From assembly GCA_024305745.1 (NCBI GenBank), contig JAHRBS010000003.1:2914001-2978000 (forward strand): DNA of 64,000 bases, written 5' to 3'. Shown piece by piece: positions 22,985-33,846 of the stretch (positions are counted from its first letter, which is position 1; each line of letters begins with the position of its first letter). This stretch comes from Polyporus tsugae (Eukaryota; Basidiomycota; Agaricomycetes; Polyporales; Polyporaceae). The notes under the pieces are model-generated. The model did no database searches, had not been told where the DNA came from, and saw nothing but the letters and a program-made list of their open reading frames with translations. The position numbers and the translations under genes are program-made.

Positions 22985-24568
22985 ATGTCTCGCTTTAAAG
23001 TTCTCCTAACGGATGCCTTTGGGCCCAATGAACCACGCACCCCACCCAGTGGAGGAAACCCACCTGAAACAGAAACGACCCCCCGGCCAGCATCTCTACA
23101 CCCCACACGCCCGCCGTCACCAACACCGACCCTTGAACCTATACAGACCCCAACAAGCTGGACGTTTCAGGGTGAACCATACAACATGCTCGCAGAGGCA
23201 GTCCGAGCATCTGGGACACACTACAAAATAGACACCGAGTACATCGACTGGATCCTAGCTGTAATGAACAATATGGTCAGGCAAGACATCATAGGAGCTT
23301 ACAACCAGTTAGGGAACAAAATGTACGAACACCGGAACTCAACCGCCGTTGACATCCACGAACTCCAAGCCCAGCAGAAAAGGTGTGTCACCCACACAAA
23401 GTTCCACGAGGCCATAGATGACCTGGAGTCCCGCTGTCACGACTTGGAAACAGAGAATGATACGCTCAAGACCGAGAGGGAAGTCCTCAAAACAGAGATG
23501 GACATCCTCAACACCAACACTATGATGCTCGTTGAGGCGATCAAGGAACTGAAAATGCAAGTTGCTTCACTCATTTCTCACCCGACCATGGCACCTACCC
23601 GCACAGCCCCGGCAACGGCCCCATCGCACAACACCCACCGGCCTAGAATCGCGGACCCTCCCAAGTTTAAAGGCAAGACCCCGGATCTTACAGTGGAGCA
23701 GTGGTTCCAGAAACTCGGTGTTTGGTTCTGGTACCAGAACATCACAGCAGACGACAACAAGGGCACCACCACTTTGTTGTTCTTAGAAGGAGGAGCCCAG
23801 TCATACATGGATGACTATGCCCAAAAGGCCGCCGACAACACCTATCTTGGCACCTGGACCAGTTTCATCGACCAGCTCAAGAGCGGATACTGAGAACTGG
23901 CACCAGAAAAGTCTGCTCAGCAATCTCTGGAGGAACTGTGTGTCAAGTCCCACTCGTCCCTTGCCTCGTTTGTGGAGAACTTCCGCTGTTTTGCCATCAA
24001 GTCTGGTTACTCTGATGTGGAGCTCATTTACCACATTGATGCCCAGTGCAAGGGTGATCTCCGTACCACTATGATCACCCACCGCTCCTTGTCACCGTTT
24101 ACTATCCCGACGAAGTGGGAGAACTTCCTTGACTGGGTGCTCGAGATCGAGATGAACTACCAGGGAAACAAGTACCACAAGGCCGCCTCCTCTTCAAGAG
24201 CTGCCAGAGATCCCGACGCCATGGACATCGATGCAATGCGCAAGCCGGAGAAGCTCTCCAAGGAACAAGAGGACTGGCTAGCCAAGAAGATGTGCTTCCG
24301 GTGTGGCAAACACCCTTACAAGTCTGGCACCAAGTGTCACAACCCGGTATACAAGGGGTACTATGAGCTTCCCGACTTCAAAGGCAAGGGTGTTGCACCA
24401 ACCAAGATACGGGCCGTCGAGGAAGAAGCCAAGACCGAAGACCAGGACCGAATGGAGTTTGTTGTCAACGCACTCAAGGAGTTTGAACTCAGGAGCAAGC
24501 AAGAGCATCAGGAAACCACTGCACGGATCATCGAGACCAACGAACAGGATTTTCTCCAGCGGATGTAA
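22985..24568 (+). pseudogene. Ty3/gypsy Gag, one in-frame TGA
   Basis: The first ATG in frame is at 22,985 (MSRFKVLLTDAF). The N-terminus is Pro/Thr-rich. A coiled coil follows, roughly residues 145-200 (LETENDTLKTEREVLKTEMD), and then the retrotransposon gag core beginning PRIADPPKFKGKTPDL and VEQWFQKLGVWF. A TGA at 23,891-23,893 stops the frame, which continues unchanged with SAQQSLEELCVKSHSSL and a C-terminal cysteine motif CFRCGKHPYKSGTKCHN, a variant of the usual CCHC knuckle with longer spacing. The tail is charged and ends at 24,568. Gag packages element RNA into particles. The stop means only a truncated protein can be made. Confidence 0.8.
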
Positions 24569-24659
24569 CGGGGACTGGCCGTAACATCCGATCCATATGT
24601 ACTAGTAATATAAACCACCTAGAGGAATCATTTGTACCTAAATCAAACTATCTATATCT

Positions 24660-26859
24660 CGCTTCATCACGCAGACAGCAACAGTCACTCAATTTAAAAC
24701 TCACCCTCAGGCAAGGAATACGTGAAATCCAGTCAGAAGGGCTCCTAGATTGTGGAGCCTATTCAAGTTTTGCACACTATCGTTTTGTTCAGGAACATGG
24801 CCTGGAATTACGACGCCTCTCACGAGAGATGCGAGTGTTTAATGCCGATGCAATGGAGAACAAGAAGGGTCTGATCACACACTATGTCCGGTGTCTTGTC
24901 ACAATCGACAACCACACTAGTTGGCAGTCCTTTCTGGTCACAGATATAGGAAACCGGGATATCATTATTGGCATGACTTTCCTCCGGGAACACAACCCAG
25001 AAGTCGATTGGAAGACGGGTCAAGTAAAGTTTACACGCTGCCCGCACACCTGTCTACCCAGCTCAGTTTCGGTACAGGACAAAGAAATCTGGACGGTGGA
25101 GGAGCCCTGACTAGAGGAGTTTGCACAAGACACCTACGGTCAGCTAGACCACGAGCCCTGGGACAGTGCCAAACAGTTTGTACATTGGATGCAGTTTTCT
25201 GATGACCCTGATGCCCGCACTCTGCGAACACGGATTGAGGAGAAGAAGGAAGGAACATCAGTGCCAGGAAGCCAAGACAAGGACTACTGGTCTAATCATG
25301 TGCCCACCCACTATCATCAGTACGGTGATGTGTTTTCCAAGACAGCTTCAGAGCGGATACCAACTCGCAAGCCCTATGACCACCCCATCGAGTTTGTGGA
25401 AGGAGCAACACTGCCAAAGCCAGCAAAGCTTTACCCACTCAACCCCCAGGAACGGAACTCCCTCGATGGATGGATCGATGAACAAGAAGCTAAGGGATAT
25501 ATCCAAAGGTCAAAGAGCCCGGCTGCCGCTCCTGTATTCTTTGTCAAGAAAAAGGATGGCAGCCTGCGACTGGTACAGGACTACCGCGCCCTCAATGCTG
25601 TCACCAAGAAGGACAAGTTCTCTATACCACAGATCCTGGACCTTATTGACCGTTTATCTCAGTCATCAATCTTCACCTCGCTGGACCTGAGGTGGGGGTA
25701 CAATAATGTTCGTATACGGGAAGGAGATGAAGAGAAGGCAGCGTTTATCACTCACCGTGGTCTGTACGAGCCAACGGTGATGACTTTTGGTCTTTGCAAT
25801 GCCCCAAGCACCTTCCAGGCTATGATGAATGAGATCCTCAAGGAGGAGATTGCTACAGGACACGTGGTAGTTTACATCGATAATATCCTCATCTTCACAG
25901 ATGACCTCACACTCCACCGGCAACTCACAGAACAAGTGCTCCAGAAACTACGGGCAAACAATCTCTTCATTAAGCCTGCAAAGTGCAAGTTTGAACAACA
26001 GTCGGTTGAATTCCTTGGGCTGATCATCTCGAAGGACTCCATCACAATGGACCCAGCCAAGGTTGAAGGTGTAAAGAACTGGCCAACACCTACCAAAGTC
26101 AAGCATGTACAGGCATTCCTCGGCCTTGCCAACTTCTACCGATGTTTCATCAAGGACTTCTCAAAGATAGCTTGCCCGCTCACAGTTCTCACCTGCAAGG
26201 ACACACCTTGGCAGTGGGGAGAGGGCCAGGAAAATGCCTTCCAGAGCCTCAAGACTGCCTTCACCACTGCTCCAATCCTGCAAATCCCCAACGGCACTGC
26301 ACTATTCCATCTGGAAACGGACTCATCTGACTTCGCCACAGGGGCAGTACTGGAACAGCTGGGTGAGGACAAACTGTGGCACTCAGTAGCATTCTATTCC
26401 AAGTCTCTGAATGAGCATGAACACAACTATGAGATCTATGACAAGGAGTTACTGGCCATCATACGTGCTTTGGAGGAATATTGCCACTACCTGGAGGGAC
26501 ACCCTGAACCGGTTGAGATCTGGTCAGACCACCTTAACCTCACCTATTTCTGGCGGGCCCAGAAACTCACTCGTCGCCAAGCTCGCTGGAGTTTGTTTCT
26601 TTCCCATTTTAACTTCAACCTATGACACCGACCCGGCAAGACAATGCTTTGTGCCGACCCTCTGTCCAGGAGGCCAGATCATGAGAAGGGGGTAAGCAGC
26701 GACAATGATGGTCGGACACTGCTGAAACCGGAGTTTTTTTTGCCATCAAAGCCATGCAAACCACCCACGCCTCTGAAGGTCGAGGTCAGTATGCATACTT
26801 GCCGCAATATTACCCACCTCATCCTCAGGCAAACCCTCGTCTACAATGCCTCCAACTAA
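24660..26859 (+). pseudogene. Ty3/gypsy Pol: protease, reverse transcriptase, RNase H, inactivated
   Basis: The frame begins about 24,660 with an aspartic protease segment whose active-site motif reads LLDCGAYSSF; the family has Asp-Ser/Thr-Gly, so Cys is substituted. A TGA at 25,108 follows, then RT: YPLNPQERNSLDGWI, FFVKKKDGSLRLVQDYRALN, SLDLRWGYNNVRIREGDE, FGLCNAPSTFQAMMNE. The catalytic box reads YIDNILIF where YxDD is required, so Asp is replaced by Asn (AAT for GAT). RNase H follows: LETDSSDFATGAVLEQ, HNYEIYDKELLAIIRALEE, and IWSDHLNLTYF. A third TGA at 26,623 precedes HRPGKTMLCADPLSRRP. Integrase is absent. Each of the three stops, or the Asn change alone, should abolish activity. Confidence 0.88.
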
Positions 26860-27399
26860 TATATCCCCCTCTATCGCACTCCTGAGTGCATCATGGGCAC
26901 TCTGCGACCATGCAGTAAGTTGTCATTGTCGAGGATCCCGAATCTGTCGCCAGTGGTGCTGCCAGAGAGGCCAGAGTCCGATGACTGCAATTAGGATGTA
27001 GGTCGCACGAATGAGGGTGACACCGGGGGTGAAATAAGTTGCAAGGGTAAAGGTTAGGTCATGGAAAGTCGAAGACATGGTGGGAGCACCGAGGGAAGAT
27101 GAGACGTCGTGGTCAGAACAACTGAGATGTTTTCTGAGTTGATCCCTGTCTAAGGGGTAGAAAGGGGTAAGTTCATCTGAGCGAGGTATACAGTGGGTCA
27201 GAACAACTGTATAAATAAGGGTCAGGAAACTCAGAGTACAACAAAGGCTTGAGTAAGGACAGTGGTATATAACGACTCAATGTCAGGGAGAATATGAGAG
27301 AACTGTACAGCAGAAAATACTGTAATGACAGGCTTCAGTCAGTGGTGTTCAAGTAACCAAGAGGTACTCGGTGAATGCGGAATGTGAGATAGCTATACA
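26860..27399. other. No gene; right flank of the gypsy remnant
   Basis: The sequence is AT-richer, with short motifs reminiscent of an LTR promoter (TATAAATAAGG near 27,210 and GTATATAACG near 27,266). No matching copy was found on the left side of the element, so calling this a 3' LTR would be a guess. Confidence 0.35.
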
Positions 27400-28184
27400 C
27401 TAATCCAAATCCTCTGAGCTGAGATGCCTGGCCTTCTTCTTGCCCTTCTTCGTGACCTCCCTCTCATCCGCCGACAACGAGTCAACCTCCGAGCTCGAAT
27501 ACTTACACTTTTTGGCCTTGTTGTTCCCCTTGCGGGCCTTCACCGGTTTGAGCAGGTCGTCTCGCCACTTCATGAAGTCTCTAATGGTCATATGCTCGAA
27601 CGTCGCTGCCTGCGGTCCATCCGGATTGTCGTACCACTCCTGGAGCTGAGGGATCTTACGCATGATGGCAGGGGCAAAGAGTTTGTTGTTACTATTTGCA
27701 GTGGTACTGCCCAGCCTCAACGCCTTGAGAACATTGTCCTTCTTGAACGAACGACCAGCATATGTACCTGCCCCTCCGTCATCTGTTGCATAAATGATCA
27801 GCCAGTGCTGTCAAGAGCGAAACTGAACTACCCGCCTTTGGGAACCTGGTAGCCACCCTGCGACTTCTCCCATCCCCAGTCTCCGAGGTGCTCCAATGCA
27901 TCGCGAAGAGCCTTCACACGTGGAAGGACATCTGCAACTGAAAGACCCTTCTTCCATTCCCTCTTTGGGCCATCAAGCTTATCCCGGAGCCACACGACGA
28001 ATGTATCGTCGACGCTCTTGCCTGCTTGACATCTCAATGATGTGTTATAGATAGTAGTAAGGCTACTTATGTACTCACCCGGCAGCGGCGCTTGGACCGA
28101 GTCCGAAGCCTGAGCACCCTTGATATTGCTCGATGGCCCGGGTTTGACAGTCGAGTCGGAGGCCACTGGACTGGAAGCCTTCAT
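27400..28184 (-). CDS. Hypothetical protein, two coding segments
   Basis: Segment 1 (28,184 to about 27,830) encodes a Ser/Pro-rich start (MKASSPVASDSTVKPG), then EYISSLTTIYNTSL, DTFVVWLRDKLDGPKREW and DALEHLGDWGWEKSQ. Segment 2 (about 27,770 to 27,400) encodes SFKKDNVLKALRLGS, LFAPAIMRKIPQLQEWYDN, MTIRDFMKWRDDLLKP and a very basic Lys/Ser-rich tail likely to be nuclear. A short intron between them is plausible (donor GTAGTT near 27,829, acceptor CAACAG near 27,789), but the phase does not fit cleanly, so a frameshift is possible. I do not recognise the family. It lies between two transposon remnants on the same strand as the Plavaka gene and may belong to a mobile element. Confidence 0.4.
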
Positions 28185-28359
28185 GAGTCCAATGGAATGC
28201 TAGAGGGTGTTCGCAACATGTCAGCCTAGTACATCAGTACTTTCGGAAATTGCTTATGTGCTTAACAGGCTTACCGGACACTCATAAGTTGGTAAGCATG
28301 CTAAGTATAGGTAAGTATGTAAGGCCGTAAGTAATACATGCGGAGATCCTGCGTGGTAT

Positions 28360-30255
28360 CTATTTGACTGTCTCGAATGTATGATAGTTAATGTACCTGT
28401 TAACATAAAAATGGTTGAAAGCATCGAGACTAGCGGAGAAGTGAAGGCCGAGAGGCATACGGGTAGTACCGAAGACAGGCATAAGGTGACAGGCTCGAAG
28501 AATGCAGTCAACATCAATAACACCAACAACCTGATCACCATGGACATCTCGCTCGGGTTTGACCTTCCACATCCCTGTGACAGGATCTGGTTCATCTCCC
28601 ACCGTCTCGAACCATTCTACGTAAGCACACGAATATTGGGTATCCTGAAACATAAATGTGAAAAATAGCAACACGTGGGCAACAAGCATACCATTCATGC
28701 CCTCATGGCTAGGGTCTATCAGGACGAGAACAGTATCGTAGCGCGCATACTGTCCATACCAGGACGGATTACACCGTATCATCTCCCGGTGCATGCCACC
28801 TGTTCCGGATGCTTCACTCGGAGTGAAGAAAGTCGCCGAGATGCTGTGGTACAATCCAAGTCGAGTCAGCGAAGCGATCTGTGGACATTCATCCAGAGCC
28901 ACCACGTCACCAGGCTCTAAATCGGGATAGAGCTGTTCGTAGAGGAACCAACGGATGCAGTCTCGAAGCAGCGGTAGAGTTCCGCCTGGGCTGAGGAAGT
29001 GCTCGAGTCTGACCACATATGCTGGGGTGGATAGGAAGATAAGCCGGAGCTACAACGTGCCAAATAGGTGCACTTACTTGGGCGAGAGGCGAGCATGATT
29101 TGAGGCCCCGTCGTGGGACCGTCGGCATCAGCGGCATCACGCTCATCACGGAAGCGAGCATCCATGGCAGCTTGCGTGCTGACAACAGGAAGACCAAGCG
29201 TGCCTAGCGTGTACGTGTGAACATCATCTTGCAGCATGCCCGAACGGCCAAACTCCATGCGAGCCGCTGCAATCTTGGCGCACCGAGTGTTCGTACGGAG
29301 CATCTGGCCAATGGCGTTGTAGCAGCTCAAAGACCGCCAAGGAATCTTCACCGCGGTAATATGCTTGGACTCGGTGATGGACGAGCACAGACCATTCGGC
29401 GAGCCGAAGAGCTGGATCGAATGGATGTAGTGGACCAGTGAATGTTGGCGAGGGAGCGAGAACCCATCCAGGCGAATGCCTAGGTCTTCGAATACATGCC
29501 GTGAAGCATGAAAGTTTGCGAGTTCTTGCTGCATGTCTTTGAGGGTTGTCGTGTTGTGGGTGGGGAGGCGTGCGAGGTAGCAAAAGTTGAGGAAGGCGGC
29601 AATACACTCCACAACCTTGGGAGGGACATGGCCTTCAATGGCGGGTAAGAAAACCTGCCAAACATTCATCAGGGCGTGTAGATTCAGCGTAGAAGTGTCA
29701 TCATGATGCCTACCTTCATGAGCGCTTTGCTGTCATTGCTGGTCCACTGTGCAAAGTTGCGACCTTCCGGGAAGCGACGGAGGCCCGGAAACGACGGTGC
29801 AGCGGCAATACTGAGTTTACATATAACATTAGTTACAGGGTCAAACCTGGAGCGGAAGCTGGTTCACTTACCGGCGATCAATATTGTCCATGATACGATT
29901 GGCCTCGGCTTCGGTCGGGGCGGTAAGCCGTACATATTGCTCGACCCACGAGACGAGATGATCCTTGAAAGTGCCTTTGATCATTTGATGGAGGATGTCG
30001 GGGGAGAGCAGAGCGTGAATATCAGCACGTGGGAATCGATACGTGAATGGCTGAGATATGAGGGTTCATTGCTAGACGTGGCAGAATGGTACAAGCTTAA
30101 AGACTCACAACCACATCGTCCACGATGCCAAAAGCGTCCCAAAGTTGAAGCGGATCAAGGCTCTCCATCAAACACTCTGTGTGCTCGCGGAATCGCGGTG
30201 GCCCAGCATTTTCAAGTTCATCTGGAGGTGCACGGCATCTAGTTGGACTTGGAGT
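28360..30255 (-). pseudogene. Plavaka-type transposase, N-terminal part missing
   Basis: The minus-strand coding sequence begins at the truncation point with LDAVHLQMNLKMLGH, shifts frame by one lost base near 30,203, and continues FREHTECLMESLDPLQLWDAF. After a short intron comes FPRADIHALLSPDILHQMIK, DHLVSWVEQYVRL, then FPGLRRFPEGRNFAQWTSND, another intron, VFLPAIEGHVPPKVVECIA, SLPRQHSLVHYIHSIQLFGS and NGLCSSITESKHITAVKIPW. One more intron (donor GTAAGT near 29,082) leads to YVVRLEHFLSPGG, FTPSEASGTGGMHREMIRCN and the end SLDAFNHFYVNRYINYH. These are the conserved C-terminal blocks of Plavaka transposases, known in Agaricomycetes. The N-terminal third and its zinc finger are absent; instead the sequence changes to a NACHT gene on the opposite strand. 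Confidence 0.75.
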
Positions 30256-30310
30256 TAGTATGAAGACTGCCAACATCGGTGAGCCATCTGTATATTAACT
30301 GGTGGCACAG

Positions 30311-31963
30311 ATACCGGCAAATCGACAATCGCGCTGGAGTTCGCTCGACGTCTTGACGAGTGCGGGAGTTACGGCGCATCGTTCTTCGTCCGCGGGGTCG
30401 CAGACCTTTCCTCGACTCGGCTGTTCTTCCCCACTATCGCGTATCAGCTAGCTCATGCTCAGGACGCTCTCCGCCAACCTATCATCAATGCTGCTCGAGA
30501 GCACCTGAAGTGCGGCAAGCACCAGCAGATGAAGTACGAGGCCGAGAATCTCGTCCAACAGCCTGTCGGCCAGGTTGACAGCCGACATCATGCAGTCTTC
30601 CTCGTCGTGGATGCGGTCGACGAATGCACGGATCATACCTCGGAGCTGGTCCCGAAACTCTTGCGCACACTTCTGTCCTCAGTCCACCACGCGCCCTTCC
30701 CTCTTCTTGTCTTCCTCACTTCTCGCCCCGAGCACATCGTCGAACACACCCTCCTCAAGAACTCCGCCGATGTGCATAGGATCTCCCTTCACAACCTGTC
30801 TCAGGAGTCCGTGGCCCGCGATGTCTCCATATTCCTCCGCGACCGACTCTCACAGACTGCATCTGGGGCGACACTCCTAGATAAACAACCCGACATCGTC
30901 GACCGTCTCGCGCAGCGCGCCGACGGGCTCTTTGTCTATGCGCGCACCACCATGGACTTCCTCGACAGCTACCCAGACCACTTCGAAGAGCGTCTGAACC
31001 AACTGCTCGCCGACGGCTCCTCCGTCCCCGACGTGCCCCTCGGACCCCTCGACGACCTCTACCTGACCGTCCTCGAGACGGCGTTCCCGCCGGCATACTT
31101 GGGGCGCCAGAGCGCCCTCCGTGCCCGCATCGACACCGTCCTCGGGTGCATTGCACTCCTCCGGGACCACCTCTCGCCGCGGGACCTCGAGGCGCTCGCA
31201 TCCATTCCCTGCGCCGACTCCGTCTCGGTGCTGTACCAGCTGCGCTCCGTCGTCCTGTTCGACCGCGAGAAGGCGGAAGAGGCGTTCCGCCCGATGCACG
31301 CAAGCTTCCCGCAGTTCCTCGTCGACCCCGCACGGTGCACGAACCCGCTGTACGTCGTCGATGCGCGGCAGGAGCACGCGCGCCTCGCGGACGGGTGTCT
31401 GAGGGTGCTGATGTCGCTCGAGCGCAACGTGGTGAAGCTCGAGGACGCGACGGTCCCCTTGGCGGAGGTGCCCGACCTCGCGGAGCGGGTGAGGGAGCAC
31501 GTACCGCCGCACGTGCGGTACGCGTGCGTGCATTGGGCGGCGCACCTCGCGGAGGCGGAGAAGACCGCCGGGCTGGGGAGGGCGCTGGGCGAGTTCGCGG
31601 CAGGGAGGATGCTGATGTGGGTGGAGACGTTGGGGTACGTTGGCTGGCTGGACGTCGCGACGGTGGCGCTGGCGTCGGCTCGCGATTGGCAGGAGGTGCG
31701 TATCGTTTTCAGCTTTTCACCACGCGCGTGCCACGTTCTAGCTTGGTGCTGACGGTGATTCTTTCCAGCGCGGCTGCATGACTCGGGAGCTTCTGGACGA
31801 GGGGAGACAGCTGGTGGTGGACCATTATGCGGAGATCGAGGAGTGTCCGGGCGACGTGTACTGTTCTGCAATTAGGCAGGATGGGTACAGCCCGATTGAG
31901 CGCGAGTTTGGCTCGTCTTTGGTGGATCGCAACGGGAATCAAGTTAATCTTGGAGTTCTATAA
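30311..31963 (+). CDS. NACHT-domain (NLR-like) protein, N-terminus truncated, no WD40 repeats
   Basis: The exon opening at 30,311 (acceptor GGCACAG) starts inside the P-loop with TGKSTIALEFARRL (Walker A), then GASFFVRGVADLSST. Walker B is AVFLVVDAVDECTD, followed by the arginine sensor region FLTSRPEHIVEHTL and RISLHNLSQESVARDVSIFL, RADGLFVYARTTMDFL and the winged-helix-like CIALLRDHLSPRDLEALAS. The exon ends at 31,695; a 73-bp intron leads to a last exon (31,769-31,963) with LLDEGRQLVVDHYAEI and a stop. Fungal NACHT proteins usually carry an N-terminal effector domain and C-terminal WD40 or other repeats; neither is present. A possible first exon, ATG at 30,272 giving MKTANI, would join in frame to the P-loop but lacks the usual GxxG start. 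This may be a broken gene. Confidence 0.72.
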
Positions 31964-32313
31964 GCAGGTGCGTGCACTCTGTGAGCTTCATGAAATGCTT
32001 TCGAGTTGCTGACTGTGTACCGCTCGATAATTGAAATAGTAAGCTGTTAACTTGCCCCTGTTGATAAGAGCTCTCGCGCGATGCGATGAGGCTTCAGACA
32101 CGGATGCCTTCATCAATGAAGAGCTGCGGTAGGGCTTGTCGGAATTGATGCTGCGGTAATGTGTCTGCGTCGTCGTCGGCGAGTGCCTCGTCCACCAAGG
32201 GGAATATGCGTTAACGCCTAGGTTCCTCACTTTCAGAAGCCAAAAGTCGACCTCAAGATGCATTCGAATAAAGGCTGAGGATCCTACAGAGGTATGGTAT
32301 CGCATCTCTCACC

Positions 32314-33540
32314 ATGAACCGCCCCCTCGAGTACGAGTACACTGCTCCTCCCCTTGATGAGAGTTCTCCCGCTCTCGTTATTCTGAAAAGACGACATGTG
32401 CCCGAGCTTGCAGAGCTACACCAGCTCAGGAGGAAGGCAAGTGCAAAACCCATTGAGAAGCCGCTCGCTGCTCACAATTTCCGGAAATTTCGTAGGGGTG
32501 GAGCGACGAAGGCCTAGACGGTCACTTCACAAGTCAGCGCAAGGTCGTAGACCGATCGACCCACGCGTCCGAGGTATTCTGGTTTGAGATGATGAAGAAG
32601 GGTATGAGAGAAATGGACGGCGCAGTTAACATTCTGCCTACGCAGAACACGCCGTTTGAGTTCCTCGACGTTTGGTATGTTGCTCTCGAAGCCGTTTGAT
32701 CGCAATTGTCTTATCGTTCGTCCGCTTGCTCGGCCACTGGTACATCTCAGTTGCTGCCCAGGCGGCTGTAGCTCGTTTATCCTACACCAAAAGCCCTCTG
32801 CACGTGGGATCGGACTATCGCTCCCGGTTTCTTCGGGTGGCCATCCACACATGTTCGAGGACCACCTTCGTCCTCGTTACGACTTCATCGAGAAGGACAT
32901 CTTGGAGTACGACCTCTCCCCCCGCATCCCAGGGACACTCGACTCGCCCGATAGTTTTCCCGACTCAATGCTTGAGCGGTTCCAGCTCGTCATCATCGAC
33001 GGGCACGCCCTACGAACCTACACATCCCCTACGCAACCGCCGCTTCACGACATCAAGGAAGCTCACCTCTTGTATCGCGATTCCCTCCACATCGCCCAGC
33101 TCATCGTTGCGTTGGAAGCCGTCCGTCCAGGAGGGACCATCCTGACGCGGCTGTCCCACCCCGAGTCCTTCCCAGCCACGCACATTCTCTACCTCCTGGA
33201 CAAGCTCTCGGACGAGCTCGTCGTCTACAAGCCCCGCTCCATGCACACCTATCGCGCGACGTTCTACGTGGTGGCGAAGGGCGTCTGTCACCATACACCC
33301 GACCTCTTGGAGTTGAAAGCACGCTACGTGGCCGGGCTGAGGCAGCTCTGGTCCGAGCTTCGGCGGGGAGGTCCAGGGGGTTGCGGGAGGCGGATGGCCA
33401 GCAGTGACCTGGACTTTGTCGTTTCCACAGAGGAGATACTCGGGGAGTATCTCGATCGGCTGATCGAGCTTGGACGCGGAGTCTGGCGGACTCAGGCGGA
33501 GGGCTTGCACAAGCTGTTTGCGAAGAGAGGGATCCACTGA
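32314..33540 (+). CDS. FtsJ-like SAM-dependent RNA methyltransferase (fungal type)
   Basis: A three-exon model gives about 363 residues: 32,314-32,436, 32,496-32,674 and 32,751-33,540. Intron 1 is GC-AG (GCAAGT donor, 59 bp) and intron 2 is GT-AG (76 bp). The spliced protein reads LHQLRRKGWSDEGLDGHF, then FWFEMMKKGMREMDGA. The SAM-binding motif I, FEFLDVCCPGGCSSF, is created across intron 2. Next come PSARGIGLSLPVSSGGHP, FQLVIIDGHALR (motif IV with the conserved Asp) and RPGGTILTRLSHPE (the strand that holds the catalytic Lys in classical FtsJ; Arg here). The substrate is unknown. The first 2/3 occurs once in the window; the last 99 codons are duplicated at 45,787-46,098. This is one of the few apparently intact single-copy genes here. 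Confidence 0.72.
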
Positions 33541-33846
33541 GAGGCGTGTTGGATGCTGTTACATGATGGACACCCCCGTCGTGTGTACTGTATTTACTTA
33601 CTTACCTCAAACGGTTTGAGTACCGTTTGGCATACACCGTATACAACACGACCTCGGGCTCTTTCGGGCATTCCTCCATCGGACTGCTATACATCCTGGC
33701 TACACAACATGTCCACGTTAATACAGTAAGTACATATGAGGGCGACGCTCGACATGGCCCCTCGTCAAAGTCCACCAAGCACGAATAACAAACATCGCCA
33801 AAGATCGATCGCATGGGCCCGTATGTATCAGGCTCAGCACGCCCCA

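Larger units (their letters stand above)
22985..26859 (+). mobile_element. Ty3/gypsy LTR retrotransposon remnant, integrase and LTRs not found
   Basis: Gag, protease, reverse transcriptase and RNase H occur in the order usual for Ty3/gypsy. Gag and pol are in different frames (pol is shifted by -1 relative to gag). The conserved segment LSRRPDHEKG after RNase H is present, but the frame ends at 26,859 with no integrase HHCC or DDE region. No direct repeat was found that could be a pair of LTRs. Three in-frame TGA codons interrupt gag (23,891) and pol (25,108 and 26,623). Confidence 0.85.

Noticed and set aside
26880..27400. 3' LTR of the gypsy element
   Set aside because: No matching 5' copy was found, so the call is unsupported.
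30755..31871. Three long minus-strand frames over the NACHT exon
   Set aside because: Shadows caused by high GC at third codon positions of the NACHT gene; no domains.
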